From Bacillota bacterium (lineage in GTDB: Bacteria > Bacillota > Clostridia > Clostridiales > Clostridiaceae), in contig JAEXSY010000301.1 in assembly GCA_023440105.1 (NCBI GenBank), positions 1 through 13,663 on the forward strand: a stretch of 13,663 bases of DNA, written 5' to 3'. The position numbers and the translations under genes are program-made. The stretch's first letter is position 1, and each line of letters starts with the position of its first letter. Shown piece after piece: positions 5,933-12,440 of this stretch. The notes beneath the pieces are model-generated. The model did not search any database and had not been told where the DNA came from. It worked only from the letters and a program-made list of their open reading frames with translations.

Positions 5933-8020
5933 TTATGCATCGGCTTTTAAAGCCTTAGCTTTATCAATTATCTTTGCTGCTTCTGCTGCAGGAACCTCTT
6001 CATATCTAACGAAGCTAGTTGTAAAGCTTCCTCTTGCCTGAGTCATAGATCTTAAATCAGTAGCATAGTTAAACATTTCTCCCATAGGAACCTCAGCTAT
6101 TACCTTTTGAAGTCCATCTTCTGGCTCCATGCCTAAAACTCTACCTCTCTTTTTATTGATATCTCCTATAACATCACCCATATAGCTATCTGGTATACTA
6201 ACTTCAAGCCTTAATATTGGTTCGAGAAGTATTGGCTTAGCCTCCTCAAGACCTTTCTTATAAGCTAAGGAAGCAGCTACCTTAAAGGCCATTTCTGAAG
6301 AATCTACAGGATGGTAGGAGCCATCATGAAGAGTTGCCTTAAGTCTGATTACAGGATAGCCTGCTAAAACTCCCTTTAGAATGCATTCCCTTAAACCTTT
6401 TTCTACGGCAGGTATATAGTTTCTTGGAACTACTCCACCAACTACCTGATCTACAAATTGTAAATCATCCTCACCATCTGTCCTTGGTTCAAACTTAATC
6501 TTAACATCTCCGTACTGGCCATGACCTCCGGATTGTTTCTTATGCTTACCTTGAACATCTGAAACTCCCTTTATAGCTTCTCTGTAAGGAACCTTAGGAG
6601 TCTGAAGAGCTACATCTACACCAAATTTATTTTTAAGCTTAGAAGCTATAACATCCAAGTGAGTTTCTCCCACTCCAGAAACTATAGTTTCAGCATTTTC
6701 TACATCTCTTGATACCTTAAAGGTAGGATCTTCCTCTAACAGCTTGCCAAGTCCTGAGGATATCTTATCCTCATCACCCTTAGCCTTTGGAACTACTGAC
6801 ATAGACATTACAGGTTCAGGGAACTTGATCCTTGAGTATTCTACATTAAAGTCTGGGTCACAGAGAGTATCTCCAGTACTTGTATATTGAAGCTTAGCAA
6901 CTGCTCCAATATCACCAGCTATAATCCTATCTGCTGGAATCTGTGATTTACCTCTAAGATAGAATATTGAACCCATCTTCTCGTTCTTATCCTTTGAGGA
7001 ATTTATTACTGCGGTATCAGGGGTAACCTCTCCGGTTATAACTCTGAATATGGACATTTTTCCTACAAAGGGGTCTGCTATAGTCTTAAATACTATTGCA
7101 GAGAATGGATCCTTACTATTTAAGGATACTCTAACTTCCTTATTATTCTTCTTATCCATACCCTTTTGTGCTACTGCATATTCTGGGGATGGGAAGCATT
7201 CTATTATATCATTCATGAGGTTTTCCATAGCTACTAAGGTTGTGGCACTACCGCACATAACAGGAGCTATATCTCCGCTAACACAGCCCTTTATAAGACC
7301 GCTATAAATCTCTTCATAGCTGAGCTCTCCTTCTTCGAAATATTTATCAAGAAGAACCTCATCGGTTTCTGCTACGGCTTCCATAACCATCTGCCTGCAT
7401 TCCTGAATTTTATCTTCAAGCTCTGCAGGTACCTCTCCTCTTTCCATCTTCTTAGTCTTTGGATTATAATAATCTGCTGTATGAGAAATAATATTTACGA
7501 TTCCCTTAAATTCTGATTCTTTTCCGATAGGATACTGAATTGGTACTGCGGAGATACCAAATTTCTCTTTAAGTTGAGCCAGTGTCTTGTCATAATCGCT
7601 ATTTTCTCTATCTAATTTATTTATAAAAAAGGTCCTTGGTAATTTAATATTATTAACATAAGACCATGCTTTCTCAGTTCCAACTTCCACTCCTGCTGCA
7701 CCACAAACAACTATCATGGCTACGTCGCAGGCTCTCATACCCTGGATCTGCTCACCAACAAAATCAAAATATCCAGGTAAATCTAAAAGATTAATCTTAA
7801 CATCCTTCCATTCAAAAGGAGTAACAGAGGCTGAGATTGATATTTTTCTCTTTTTTTCCTCCGAATCAAAATCTGAGGTGGTGTTTCCTTCATCAACTTT
7901 ACCTAATCTGTCTACTGTCTTTGAAGCAAATAATAAAGCTTCTGTTAATGATGTTTTCCCCGATCCGCTATGACCGAGGATACCGACATTTCTTAGATTG
8001 TTAATTGTGTAATCTTTCAT
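5933..8020 (-). CDS. Elongation factor G-like GTPase (EF-G-2 / FusA2 type)
   Basis: The protein has 695 residues with the full EF-G domain set: G domain (about 1-275), domain II, and the C-terminal domains III-V, including VDVALQTPKVPYREAI (domain IV start) and the EF-G C-terminal fold with GDVIGDINKKRGRV. G motifs are GHSGSGKT at 16-23, the switch I threonines in the EGNTTSDF region (44-51), DLPGYFDF at 80-87 and NKLD at 134-137. GHSGSGKT in place of AHIDAGKT, and Tyr84 in place of the catalytic switch II His, match the EF-G-like subfamily typified by Thermus EF-G-2. The normal fusA next to rpsG/rpsL and tuf is not here, so this is a paralogue with an unclear role in translation. No SD lies at normal distance: an in-frame TAG just upstream fixes the start at ATG 8018-8020, and the nearest SD lies behind a hairpin (8029-8054). 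Confidence 0.95.
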   Translation of the reverse strand: MKDYTINNLRNVGILGHSGSGKTSLTEALLFASKTVDRLGKVDEGNTTSDFDSEEKKRKISISASVTPFEWKDVKINLLDLPGYFDFVGEQIQGMRACDVAMIVVCGAAGVEVGTEKAWSYVNNIKLPRTFFINKLDRENSDYDKTLAQLKEKFGISAVPIQYPIGKESEFKGIVNIISHTADYYNPKTKKMERGEVPAELEDKIQECRQMVMEAVAETDEVLLDKYFEEGELSYEEIYSGLIKGCVSGDIAPVMCGSATTLVAMENLMNDIIECFPSPEYAVAQKGMDKKNNKEVRVSLNSKDPFSAIVFKTIADPFVGKMSIFRVITGEVTPDTAVINSSKDKNEKMGSIFYLRGKSQIPADRIIAGDIGAVAKLQYTSTGDTLCDPDFNVEYSRIKFPEPVMSMSVVPKAKGDEDKISSGLGKLLEEDPTFKVSRDVENAETIVSGVGETHLDVIASKLKNKFGVDVALQTPKVPYREAIKGVSDVQGKHKKQSGGHGQYGDVKIKFEPRTDGEDDLQFVDQVVGGVVPRNYIPAVEKGLRECILKGVLAGYPVIRLKATLHDGSYHPVDSSEMAFKVAASLAYKKGLEEAKPILLEPILRLEVSIPDSYMGDVIGDINKKRGRVLGMEPEDGLQKVIAEVPMGEMFNYATDLRSMTQARGSFTTSFVRYEEVPAAEAAKIIDKAKALKADA

Positions 8021-8028
8021 AAGACTTT

Positions 8029-8066
8029 GCTATTAAGCATCTCTGCTCAATAGCTTTCACCTACCT
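8029..8066 (-). promoter_or_regulatory. SD and intervening hairpin controlling the EF-G-like start
   Basis: In the minus-strand RNA the SD-like AGGUGA (8057-8062, within GGUAGGUGA) is followed by AA and an 11-bp hairpin. The arms are GCUAUUGAGCA (8044-8054) and UGCUUAAUAGC (8029-8039), with one G-U pair, and the loop is GAGA. Eight bases (AAAGUCUU) then precede the AUG. Linear distance from SD to AUG is about 36 bases, but about 10 if the hairpin is looped out. A 7-codon ORF beginning at the AUG in the loop/3' arm ends at a UGA overlapping the EF-G-like AUG. Confidence 0.55.
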
Positions 8067-8146
8067 TTCATTTATAAATTCTGTAATATTAATTCCCGAC
8101 CCACTGATTTTAAAGACAGGTCTAAGGATTACTTGCCATTAAAATA

Positions 8147-8165
8147 TTCTATGACCTACATAGAA
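8147..8165. repeat. Short perfect inverted repeat (7-bp arms)
   Basis: TTCTATG and CATAGAA flank ACCTA, about 130 bases before the EF-G-like start. It could be an operator or an RNA hairpin in the leader. It is not followed by a T-run, so it is not a terminator. Confidence 0.4.
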
Positions 8166-8481
8166 AAGTCTGGAACACCCCTATACCATAATGTAAACCT
8201 TTTAAAAGGAAACTAGAATTAATATCTATATTATATTTATATTCTTCATTACAAGCTATTTTCCTTTTATTAATTATTATAAATTTTCTTAATATAATAA
8301 CTATTTAGTAAATTATATAATTATTCTTTTATTATCACCAGTTTTATATTTCTTAGCCATAACTAGTATTTATCCATTATCTTAAAGATATATTAAAAAA
8401 ACTGAAAGATTCATACTATCTCTCTAATATACATAAGCTTTCTTATATAAGCTTCCCCGATTAAATAAGATTTATAACCTA

Positions 8482-8513
8482 TAGAAAAATAAAAGTAGCC
8501 AAAGGCTACTTTT
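8482..8513 (-). terminator. Rho-independent terminator of the thioredoxin-reductase-like gene
   Basis: AAAAGTAGCC (8491-8500) and GGCTACTTTT (8504-8513) form a perfect 10-bp stem with a 3-base loop, directly after the stop codon. On the minus strand the stem is followed by ATTTTTC. Confidence 0.85.
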
Positions 8514-8515
8514 AC

Positions 8516-9760
8516 TTAATTATATACCGGGTTAAGCATTGACTTAATTGTTTCTCTTATACCTTCTTCAGTGATAATGCTATCTCTTCCCTGTATCTCC
8601 CCTCTTAATGTATAAACTATGCTAGGAGCCTCTACAGTGCCTAACCTTGCTGCTAGTGAAGCATTCTTATATACGTCTATCTTGTTGACCTTTATTTCTC
8701 CATCCATCTCTTTTTCAATATCTTCTATAACCTTTAAATATTCTCTGCTCTTCTCGTCTATAGGTGACCAAAGATATATTATACCTGGTTTCTCCACCTG
8801 CATTATCTCTGACTCAAAGACTTCTGATTCGGCAATATACTTTTCAGCTCCCACTCCTGCTATAGCTCCATCACCTACAGCTGTAGCTACTTGCTTAAGG
8901 AACTTATCTCTTACATCCCCTACTGCAAAGACACCCTCTAAATTAGTTTCCATAGCTTCATTGGTAATGATAAAACCTCTGTTAGTTAAATTTATCTCTT
9001 CTTTAAATATCTCTGTATTAGGCAAATAACCTATGAACAGGAAGCAACCATCTACTGGTACATCTATAAGCTTTCCATTTTTTACATCCTTGAGAACTAC
9101 AGTATTTAGCCTCTCCTCACCCTTAAACTGGTGAACTGTAGAGTTCCAGATAAACTCCATCTTTGGGTTCTTTAAGGCCTGTGATTGAGCTATCTTATTG
9201 GCATCCATAATTCCTTCATCATGGATTACAGATACAATTACCTTCTTAGCAAATTTAGTTAAGAACATTCCTTCTTCGATAGCTGCATCACCGCTGCCTA
9301 TAATCATAACTGTTTTATCAGTATAAAAAGCAGCATCACAGGTAGCGCAGAAGGATATGCCTTTATCATAAAGATATTTTTCCTCATCTATAGCACCTGT
9401 AAGTCTTGGCTTTCCACCGGTAGAGAGAATCACAGCCTTAGCATGATAATCTGTTCTAAAGGTTTCAACAACCTTATCCTTCCCTTGAAGCTGAACTCCT
9501 TTAACGTCCGTAAGTTTAAAGTCTACACCAAAGTTCTTAGCCTGTTTATGGAAGAGATTCATAAGCTTTGTTCCTGATATCTCTTCTGGAAACCCAGGAT
9601 AATTAGCAATCTCGCTGGTATATGTAGCCAATCCACCTACCAAGGATTTTTCAATGAGAAGGGTTTTCAGCTGAGCTCTACCACAATATATAGCTGCTGT
9701 AAGCCCAGCTGCACCTCCCCCTATAATCACTACATCATAGTATTCATTCTTCTTTATCAT
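8516..9760 (-). CDS. Thioredoxin-reductase-like flavoprotein with degenerate C-terminal thioredoxin-like domain
   Basis: The protein has 414 residues, about 100 more than ordinary TrxB. Residues 1-315 form the low-molecular-weight thioredoxin reductase fold: FAD-binding GGGAAG at 14-19, redox pair CATC with Cys138 and Cys141, nucleotide-domain GSGDAA at 155-160, and FAVGDVR at 278-284. The HRRxxxR motif that binds the NADPH 2'-phosphate in classical TrxB is replaced by HDEGIMD near 180-186, so the electron donor may not be NADPH. Residues 320-414 look thioredoxin-like, with the cis-Pro region VEAPSIV around Pro379. The WCxxC site, however, reads WSPID at 331-335, so the extension has no redox cysteines. 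ATG start with AAAGGAGA 7 bases upstream. It follows the YeeE/TusA genes but is separated from them by a terminator, which suggests partly independent expression. Confidence 0.9.
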   Translation of the reverse strand: MIKKNEYYDVVIIGGGAAGLTAAIYCGRAQLKTLLIEKSLVGGLATYTSEIANYPGFPEEISGTKLMNLFHKQAKNFGVDFKLTDVKGVQLQGKDKVVETFRTDYHAKAVILSTGGKPRLTGAIDEEKYLYDKGISFCATCDAAFYTDKTVMIIGSGDAAIEEGMFLTKFAKKVIVSVIHDEGIMDANKIAQSQALKNPKMEFIWNSTVHQFKGEERLNTVVLKDVKNGKLIDVPVDGCFLFIGYLPNTEIFKEEINLTNRGFIITNEAMETNLEGVFAVGDVRDKFLKQVATAVGDGAIAGVGAEKYIAESEVFESEIMQVEKPGIIYLWSPIDEKSREYLKVIEDIEKEMDGEIKVNKIDVYKNASLAARLGTVEAPSIVYTLRGEIQGRDSIITEEGIRETIKSMLNPVYN

Positions 9761-9800
9761 ATTAATCTCCTTTAAAAAGATTATTTTAGTATTTTAGTTT

Positions 9801-9833
9801 AAAAATAAAGGCGACTATTTTTTTAGCCACCTT
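9801..9833 (-). terminator. Terminator between the second YeeE half and the thioredoxin-reductase-like gene
   Basis: A 10-bp stem (9824-9833 with 9808-9817, two G-U pairs in the minus-strand RNA) with a six-A loop is followed by TATTTTT. It lies in the 98-base gap and would reduce or stop read-through from the transporter genes into the flavoprotein gene. Confidence 0.7.
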
Positions 9834-9858
9834 AATTCAGTGAAAATCACTATCATAA

Positions 9859-10392
9859 TTACATAAAATATTTCACTAGAAGTTTGCTGCCTATCCATGC
9901 ACCAAGGAACATAAATACCCAATAAACCCAGCCGTGAAGTGAGAGGGAAGCTACACCACTAAATAGGGCCCCTATATTGCAGCCAAAGGCTATTCTTGCT
10001 CCATAACCCATCATAAGTCCACCTAATACCGCTGCAACTACCTGCCTTAAGGATTTTATTTTCTTTATTTTAAATTGTGACGCTAGCAGTGTTGCTAGCA
10101 ATGCTCCTAAAATAAGGCCTATATTTGATACGCTTCCGCCATTACTGAAAAAGCTTTGTCCTAAGGCGTCCGCATGGGATCCACTTTGAAAATATCCCCA
10201 GGTTTCAGGATTTCCCCCTACAAGTTTATAGAGCCAAGCTCCCCAGTAGGATAAAGCAGTAGTTACTCCCCAAGGCTTACCTGTGATTACAAACATAACT
10301 ATATTTAAAAGTGCTAAAAGCACAGCGCCAGTAACATAACTCCAGGGATCCTTAAGAAGTTTTTTGTAGTATTTGTTATTTTTAATTTCCAT
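9859..10392 (-). CDS. YeeE/YedE family transporter, C-terminal half (TsuA-like)
   Basis: This 177-residue membrane protein has hydrophobic segments near 19-37, 90-106, 118-135 and 153-172. It contains the family motif GARIAFGCNIGALFSG with Cys138, followed by a LHGWVYW segment. In full-length YeeE/TsuA thiosulfate transporters, three conserved Cys line the path. The arrangement here corresponds to the third, near the C-terminus, while the first two are in the 224-residue protein encoded two genes upstream (10666-11340). The two together approximate one complete transporter. It starts 24 bases after the TusA gene with GGAGGGAG before the ATG, and is clearly in the same transcription unit. Substrate (thiosulfate, other sulfur oxyanion or a selenium compound) is inferred from family only. 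Confidence 0.88.
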   Translation of the reverse strand: MEIKNNKYYKKLLKDPWSYVTGAVLLALLNIVMFVITGKPWGVTTALSYWGAWLYKLVGGNPETWGYFQSGSHADALGQSFFSNGGSVSNIGLILGALLATLLASQFKIKKIKSLRQVVAAVLGGLMMGYGARIAFGCNIGALFSGVASLSLHGWVYWVFMFLGAWIGSKLLVKYFM

Positions 10393-10416
10393 AATACTCC
10401 CTCCTTTATCCGGGAA

Positions 10417-10644
10417 TTACTTAGTTTTCTCTATAAATATCTCCCACTGTCCATCGTCAACTTCTTCTATTTCTACATTATGTCCATCTTTTCTAGCCCA
10501 CTCTGGTACATTTTTCATAGCACAGCTATGGTCTATTTCTACTATTAATAAATCTCCTACTGATAATTTGTCCATTTCCTTTTGAGTTTTAATTAGAGGC
10601 ACTGGACATGCTTCTCCTAAACAATCTAATCTCTTTTCTTTCAT
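10417..10644 (-). CDS. TusA/SirA-like sulfur carrier protein
   Basis: A 75-residue cytoplasmic protein of the TusA/SirA/YedF family. The hallmark CPxP motif is at Cys13-Pro-Val-Pro16, in the N-terminal pattern LDCLGEACPVP. In the family this Cys carries a persulfide or takes part in thiosulfate uptake next to YeeE (the TsuB/YeeD role). Two further Cys are notable: Cys8, and Cys41 in DHSC, which many TusA proteins lack. The gene sits between the two transporter halves, 21 bases after one and 24 before the other, each with its own SD, so a direct functional partnership with the split YeeE is very likely. A selenium-trafficking role, as proposed for YedE/YedF pairs, is the main alternative. ATG with AGGGGG upstream. 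Confidence 0.92.
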   Translation of the reverse strand: MKEKRLDCLGEACPVPLIKTQKEMDKLSVGDLLIVEIDHSCAMKNVPEWARKDGHNVEIEEVDDGQWEIFIEKTK

Positions 10645-10665
10645 AATATTTACCCCCTAAAATTT

Positions 10666-11340
10666 TTAGTTATTTTTTGATTTCCTATCTCCATACCAAT
10701 CAGCTAAAATATATAAGCCAAGCAATAAAACAAACTGTAGTACTAAGGCTGGTATCCATCCCATTATCTCAGGAAGAAATACACCTTTTTTAGGCATAAA
10801 ATTCTTGGACCACCAAGCAAAATCCTTTGCTCCCCATAAGGATCCTATAACGAAGAATACTAGAGCTAGCATTTGCATTAAAAATCCTTCTCCTACTCTC
10901 ATCAGAGTTCCTGAGGCACAACCGCCGGCTATTACAGCTCCTATTCCAAAGACTACAGCTCCAACTGCCGTATGAACACCTACAGGAGATATATTTCCCG
11001 GAACAGGGTTCCCTGCCGATACAGCTGAATACTGTATTGCTACAAAGCCCACAGTAGCAATGGACACTGCAATAATTACTGCCTTAGTTAAGGAAGTTCC
11101 TCCAGTGAGCACCGGATCTCTTAATGAAGCAGTGAAGCAGAACCTAGACCTTTGAAGAATAAAACCTGCTGAGATACCAAAAAACCACATTAATGCCAAT
11201 GAAATTTTGTTTCCTGCTAAAAAGAGTCCTAAGGCTATAAGAGCTATTAGAAGAATAATCCCAAAGGGAATTTGATTAACTTTTTTCTTTTTACTCCTGG
11301 TAGCTGAAGAGCTCCTAGAGGAAAGCTTTGTTTCAGACAT
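10666..11340 (-). CDS. YeeE/YedE family transporter, N-terminal half (TsuA-like)
   Basis: A 224-residue membrane protein starting with a basic, Ser/Lys-rich tail (1-22, expected cytoplasmic). Hydrophobic segments follow near 26-42, 47-62, 86-104, 122-140, 153-170 and 194-213. Two family Cys are in place: Cys68 in LQRSRFCFTASLRD and Cys141 in VIAGGCASGTLMRVGEGF. These correspond to the first two conserved Cys of full-length YeeE/TsuA, while the third is in the separate 177-residue protein. It is the first gene of the cluster, with AGGGGGTGA before the ATG, and diverges from the LysR regulator across 185 bases. The combined size of the two halves (about 400 residues) is in the range of a single complete YeeE plus the extra tail. 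Both halves look intact. Confidence 0.9.
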   Translation of the reverse strand: MSETKLSSRSSSATRSKKKKVNQIPFGIILLIALIALGLFLAGNKISLALMWFFGISAGFILQRSRFCFTASLRDPVLTGGTSLTKAVIIAVSIATVGFVAIQYSAVSAGNPVPGNISPVGVHTAVGAVVFGIGAVIAGGCASGTLMRVGEGFLMQMLALVFFVIGSLWGAKDFAWWSKNFMPKKGVFLPEIMGWIPALVLQFVLLLGLYILADWYGDRKSKNN

Positions 11341-11389
11341 TATTTCACCCCCTATTTGTTTGTTAATTAACTAACTTAACCACGTGTTT

Positions 11390-11453
11390 ATTGTATCACT
11401 AAAATGGATAATTTTATCATTAGCTTTACTGATATAACATTAGACTTCATTAT
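11390..11453 (-). promoter_or_regulatory. Candidate LysR-controlled promoter and operator for the YeeE/TusA cluster
   Basis: On the minus strand TACAAT (11390-11395) has only GATAAA (11413-11418) as a -35, which suggests dependence on an activator. The plus-strand sequence CATTAG occurs at 11418-11423 and 11438-11443, and CATTAT at 11448-11453, that is at 20- and 10-base steps on one helix face. ATAA and TTAT flank the upper pair symmetrically (11434-11437 and 11450-11453). The positions, about -35 to -40 and -55 to -70 from the predicted start, match the usual activation and recognition sites of LysR proteins. Confidence 0.45.
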
Positions 11454-11458
11454 GTATT

Positions 11459-11489
11459 TTAACATTTTTTGAAATTTATGTAGTATAAT
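11459..11489 (+). promoter_or_regulatory. Candidate promoter of the lysR gene
   Basis: TTAACA (11459-11464) and TATAAT (11484-11489) are 19 bases apart on the plus strand, slightly long for sigma-A. The operator-like repeats at 11438-11453 lie immediately upstream, so the regulator could bind close to its own promoter. Confidence 0.45.
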
Positions 11490-11525
11490 GAAGATATTAT
11501 GATTTTCTATTAGGGGTGATCTATA

Positions 11526-12422
11526 ATGAATATAAATTATTTAATTTCTTTCTTGACAGCTATTGAGCAGAACAGTATATCTAAAGCAGCTTCTAGTCTC
11601 CACTTGACGCAATCAGCTCTCAGCCAGCAGCTTCAGAGCATAGAAAAAACCTTAGATTCTACACTTTTAATCAGGAGCAACAAGGGTATAGAGCTCACTG
11701 AAGAAGGAAATATCGTTAAAAATTATTCAGAATCACTGGTGAATATATATGAGAACATGCTTAAAGAATTAGATGAATGTAGAAAATCTAACATATCCAC
11801 TTTAAAGATTGGAGCCTGCAGTGCTGTGGGACAATATATGCTCCCCTGTACACTGCATTTATATAAGAAAAACCATGATAAAATAAAATTCAATTTAAAG
11901 GTGGAGGAAAATAAAAGAATAATCGATGGTGTTTTAAACTATACCTATGATATAGGCTTTATTGACGGAAAAATGGAGTCATCTACTCTTGAGTCTATAG
12001 ATATCTGTTCTAATCACATGGTACTGGTTTCTTCATCCTCACTTAATATCGACAAAGAAATTCTTTCTTTAGAAGAGGTAATTAATTATCCTCTAATCCT
12101 ACCATCTAGTGGGACAGCCTATAGAGAGGTTATAGACGCAATGTTTTCTGTAAAAAATATAAAGAATCCTACTATTGAGATGGAGCTAGATTCCATAGAA
12201 GCTATAAAAGCGTCTATTACTGCTAGTCAGTGTTTATCTATTCTACCCTTTAGCTCAATAAAAAAAGATGTCTATCTAAAAGCCCTAAAAAAATATGAGA
12301 TAAAAGATAATAAGCCATCCTGCAATATATCTATGATATATAGCAAAAAGGCTTTGTCCCGTAAAGAAATTAATGATTTTATAAGATATATAAAGCTATA
12401 TGGAAAAGAAACCTTTTGCTAG
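11526..12422 (+). CDS. LysR family transcriptional regulator
   Basis: The protein has 298 residues, the normal LysR length. The N-terminal winged helix-turn-helix (about 3-60) contains AIEQNSISKAASSLHLTQSALSQQLQ split over both helices, followed by the linker helix. The C-terminal part (about 90-298) is the periplasmic-binding-protein-like effector domain, of the CysB/CysL-like general type. The gene is divergent from the YeeE/TusA cluster and most likely controls it. The co-inducer may be a sulfur metabolite such as O-acetylserine or thiosulfate, but the sequence does not show which. The SD AGGGGTGAT precedes the ATG by 5-6 bases. Its last codons overlap those of the convergent second TusA gene by 4 bases and lie inside a terminator hairpin. 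Confidence 0.93.
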   Translation: MNINYLISFLTAIEQNSISKAASSLHLTQSALSQQLQSIEKTLDSTLLIRSNKGIELTEEGNIVKNYSESLVNIYENMLKELDECRKSNISTLKIGACSAVGQYMLPCTLHLYKKNHDKIKFNLKVEENKRIIDGVLNYTYDIGFIDGKMESSTLESIDICSNHMVLVSSSSLNIDKEILSLEEVINYPLILPSSGTAYREVIDAMFSVKNIKNPTIEMELDSIEAIKASITASQCLSILPFSSIKKDVYLKALKKYEIKDNKPSCNISMIYSKKALSRKEINDFIRYIKLYGKETFC

Positions 12423-12440
12423 CGGAAGGTTTCTTTTTTT
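12404..12440 (+). terminator. Bidirectional terminator inside the overlapping ends of lysR and the second tusA-like gene
   Basis: A perfect 12-bp stem, AAAAGAAACCTT at 12404-12415 and its complement at 12426-12437, is extended by two G-U pairs and one G-C pair to about 15 bp around the loop CTAG (12419-12422). On the plus strand TTTCTTTTTTT follows; on the minus strand CTTTTCC. CTAG is its own complement, so the loop contains the TAG stop codon of both convergent genes. Confidence 0.8.

Larger units (their letters stand above)
8021..8515. other. 495-base AT-rich intergenic region upstream of the EF-G-like gene
   Basis: No ORF with a credible SD is present. The contents I can support are the trxB-like gene's terminator at the high end (8482-8513), an inverted repeat of 7-bp arms at 8147-8165 (TTCTATG / CATAGAA around ACCTA), and the SD-hairpin-start arrangement at 8018-8066. 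I could not find a clear -35/-10 pair for the EF-G-like gene, although several TATAAT-like boxes occur in the AT-rich part (8220-8420). No riboswitch class that I know matches by eye. Confidence 0.6.

Noticed and set aside
8070..8220. Possible riboswitch or T-box in the EF-G-like leader
   Set aside because: No T-box sequence, no terminator/antiterminator pair with a T-run and no conserved riboswitch core could be found by eye.
8431..8455. Repeated ATAAGCTT words in the intergenic region
   Set aside because: Only two short AT-rich copies that are easily explained by composition; no further structure.
8619..9029. 136-codon open frame on the plus strand
   Set aside because: It lies entirely antisense to the thioredoxin-reductase-like gene, has no SD and has the Ser/Ile-rich composition typical of a shadow frame.
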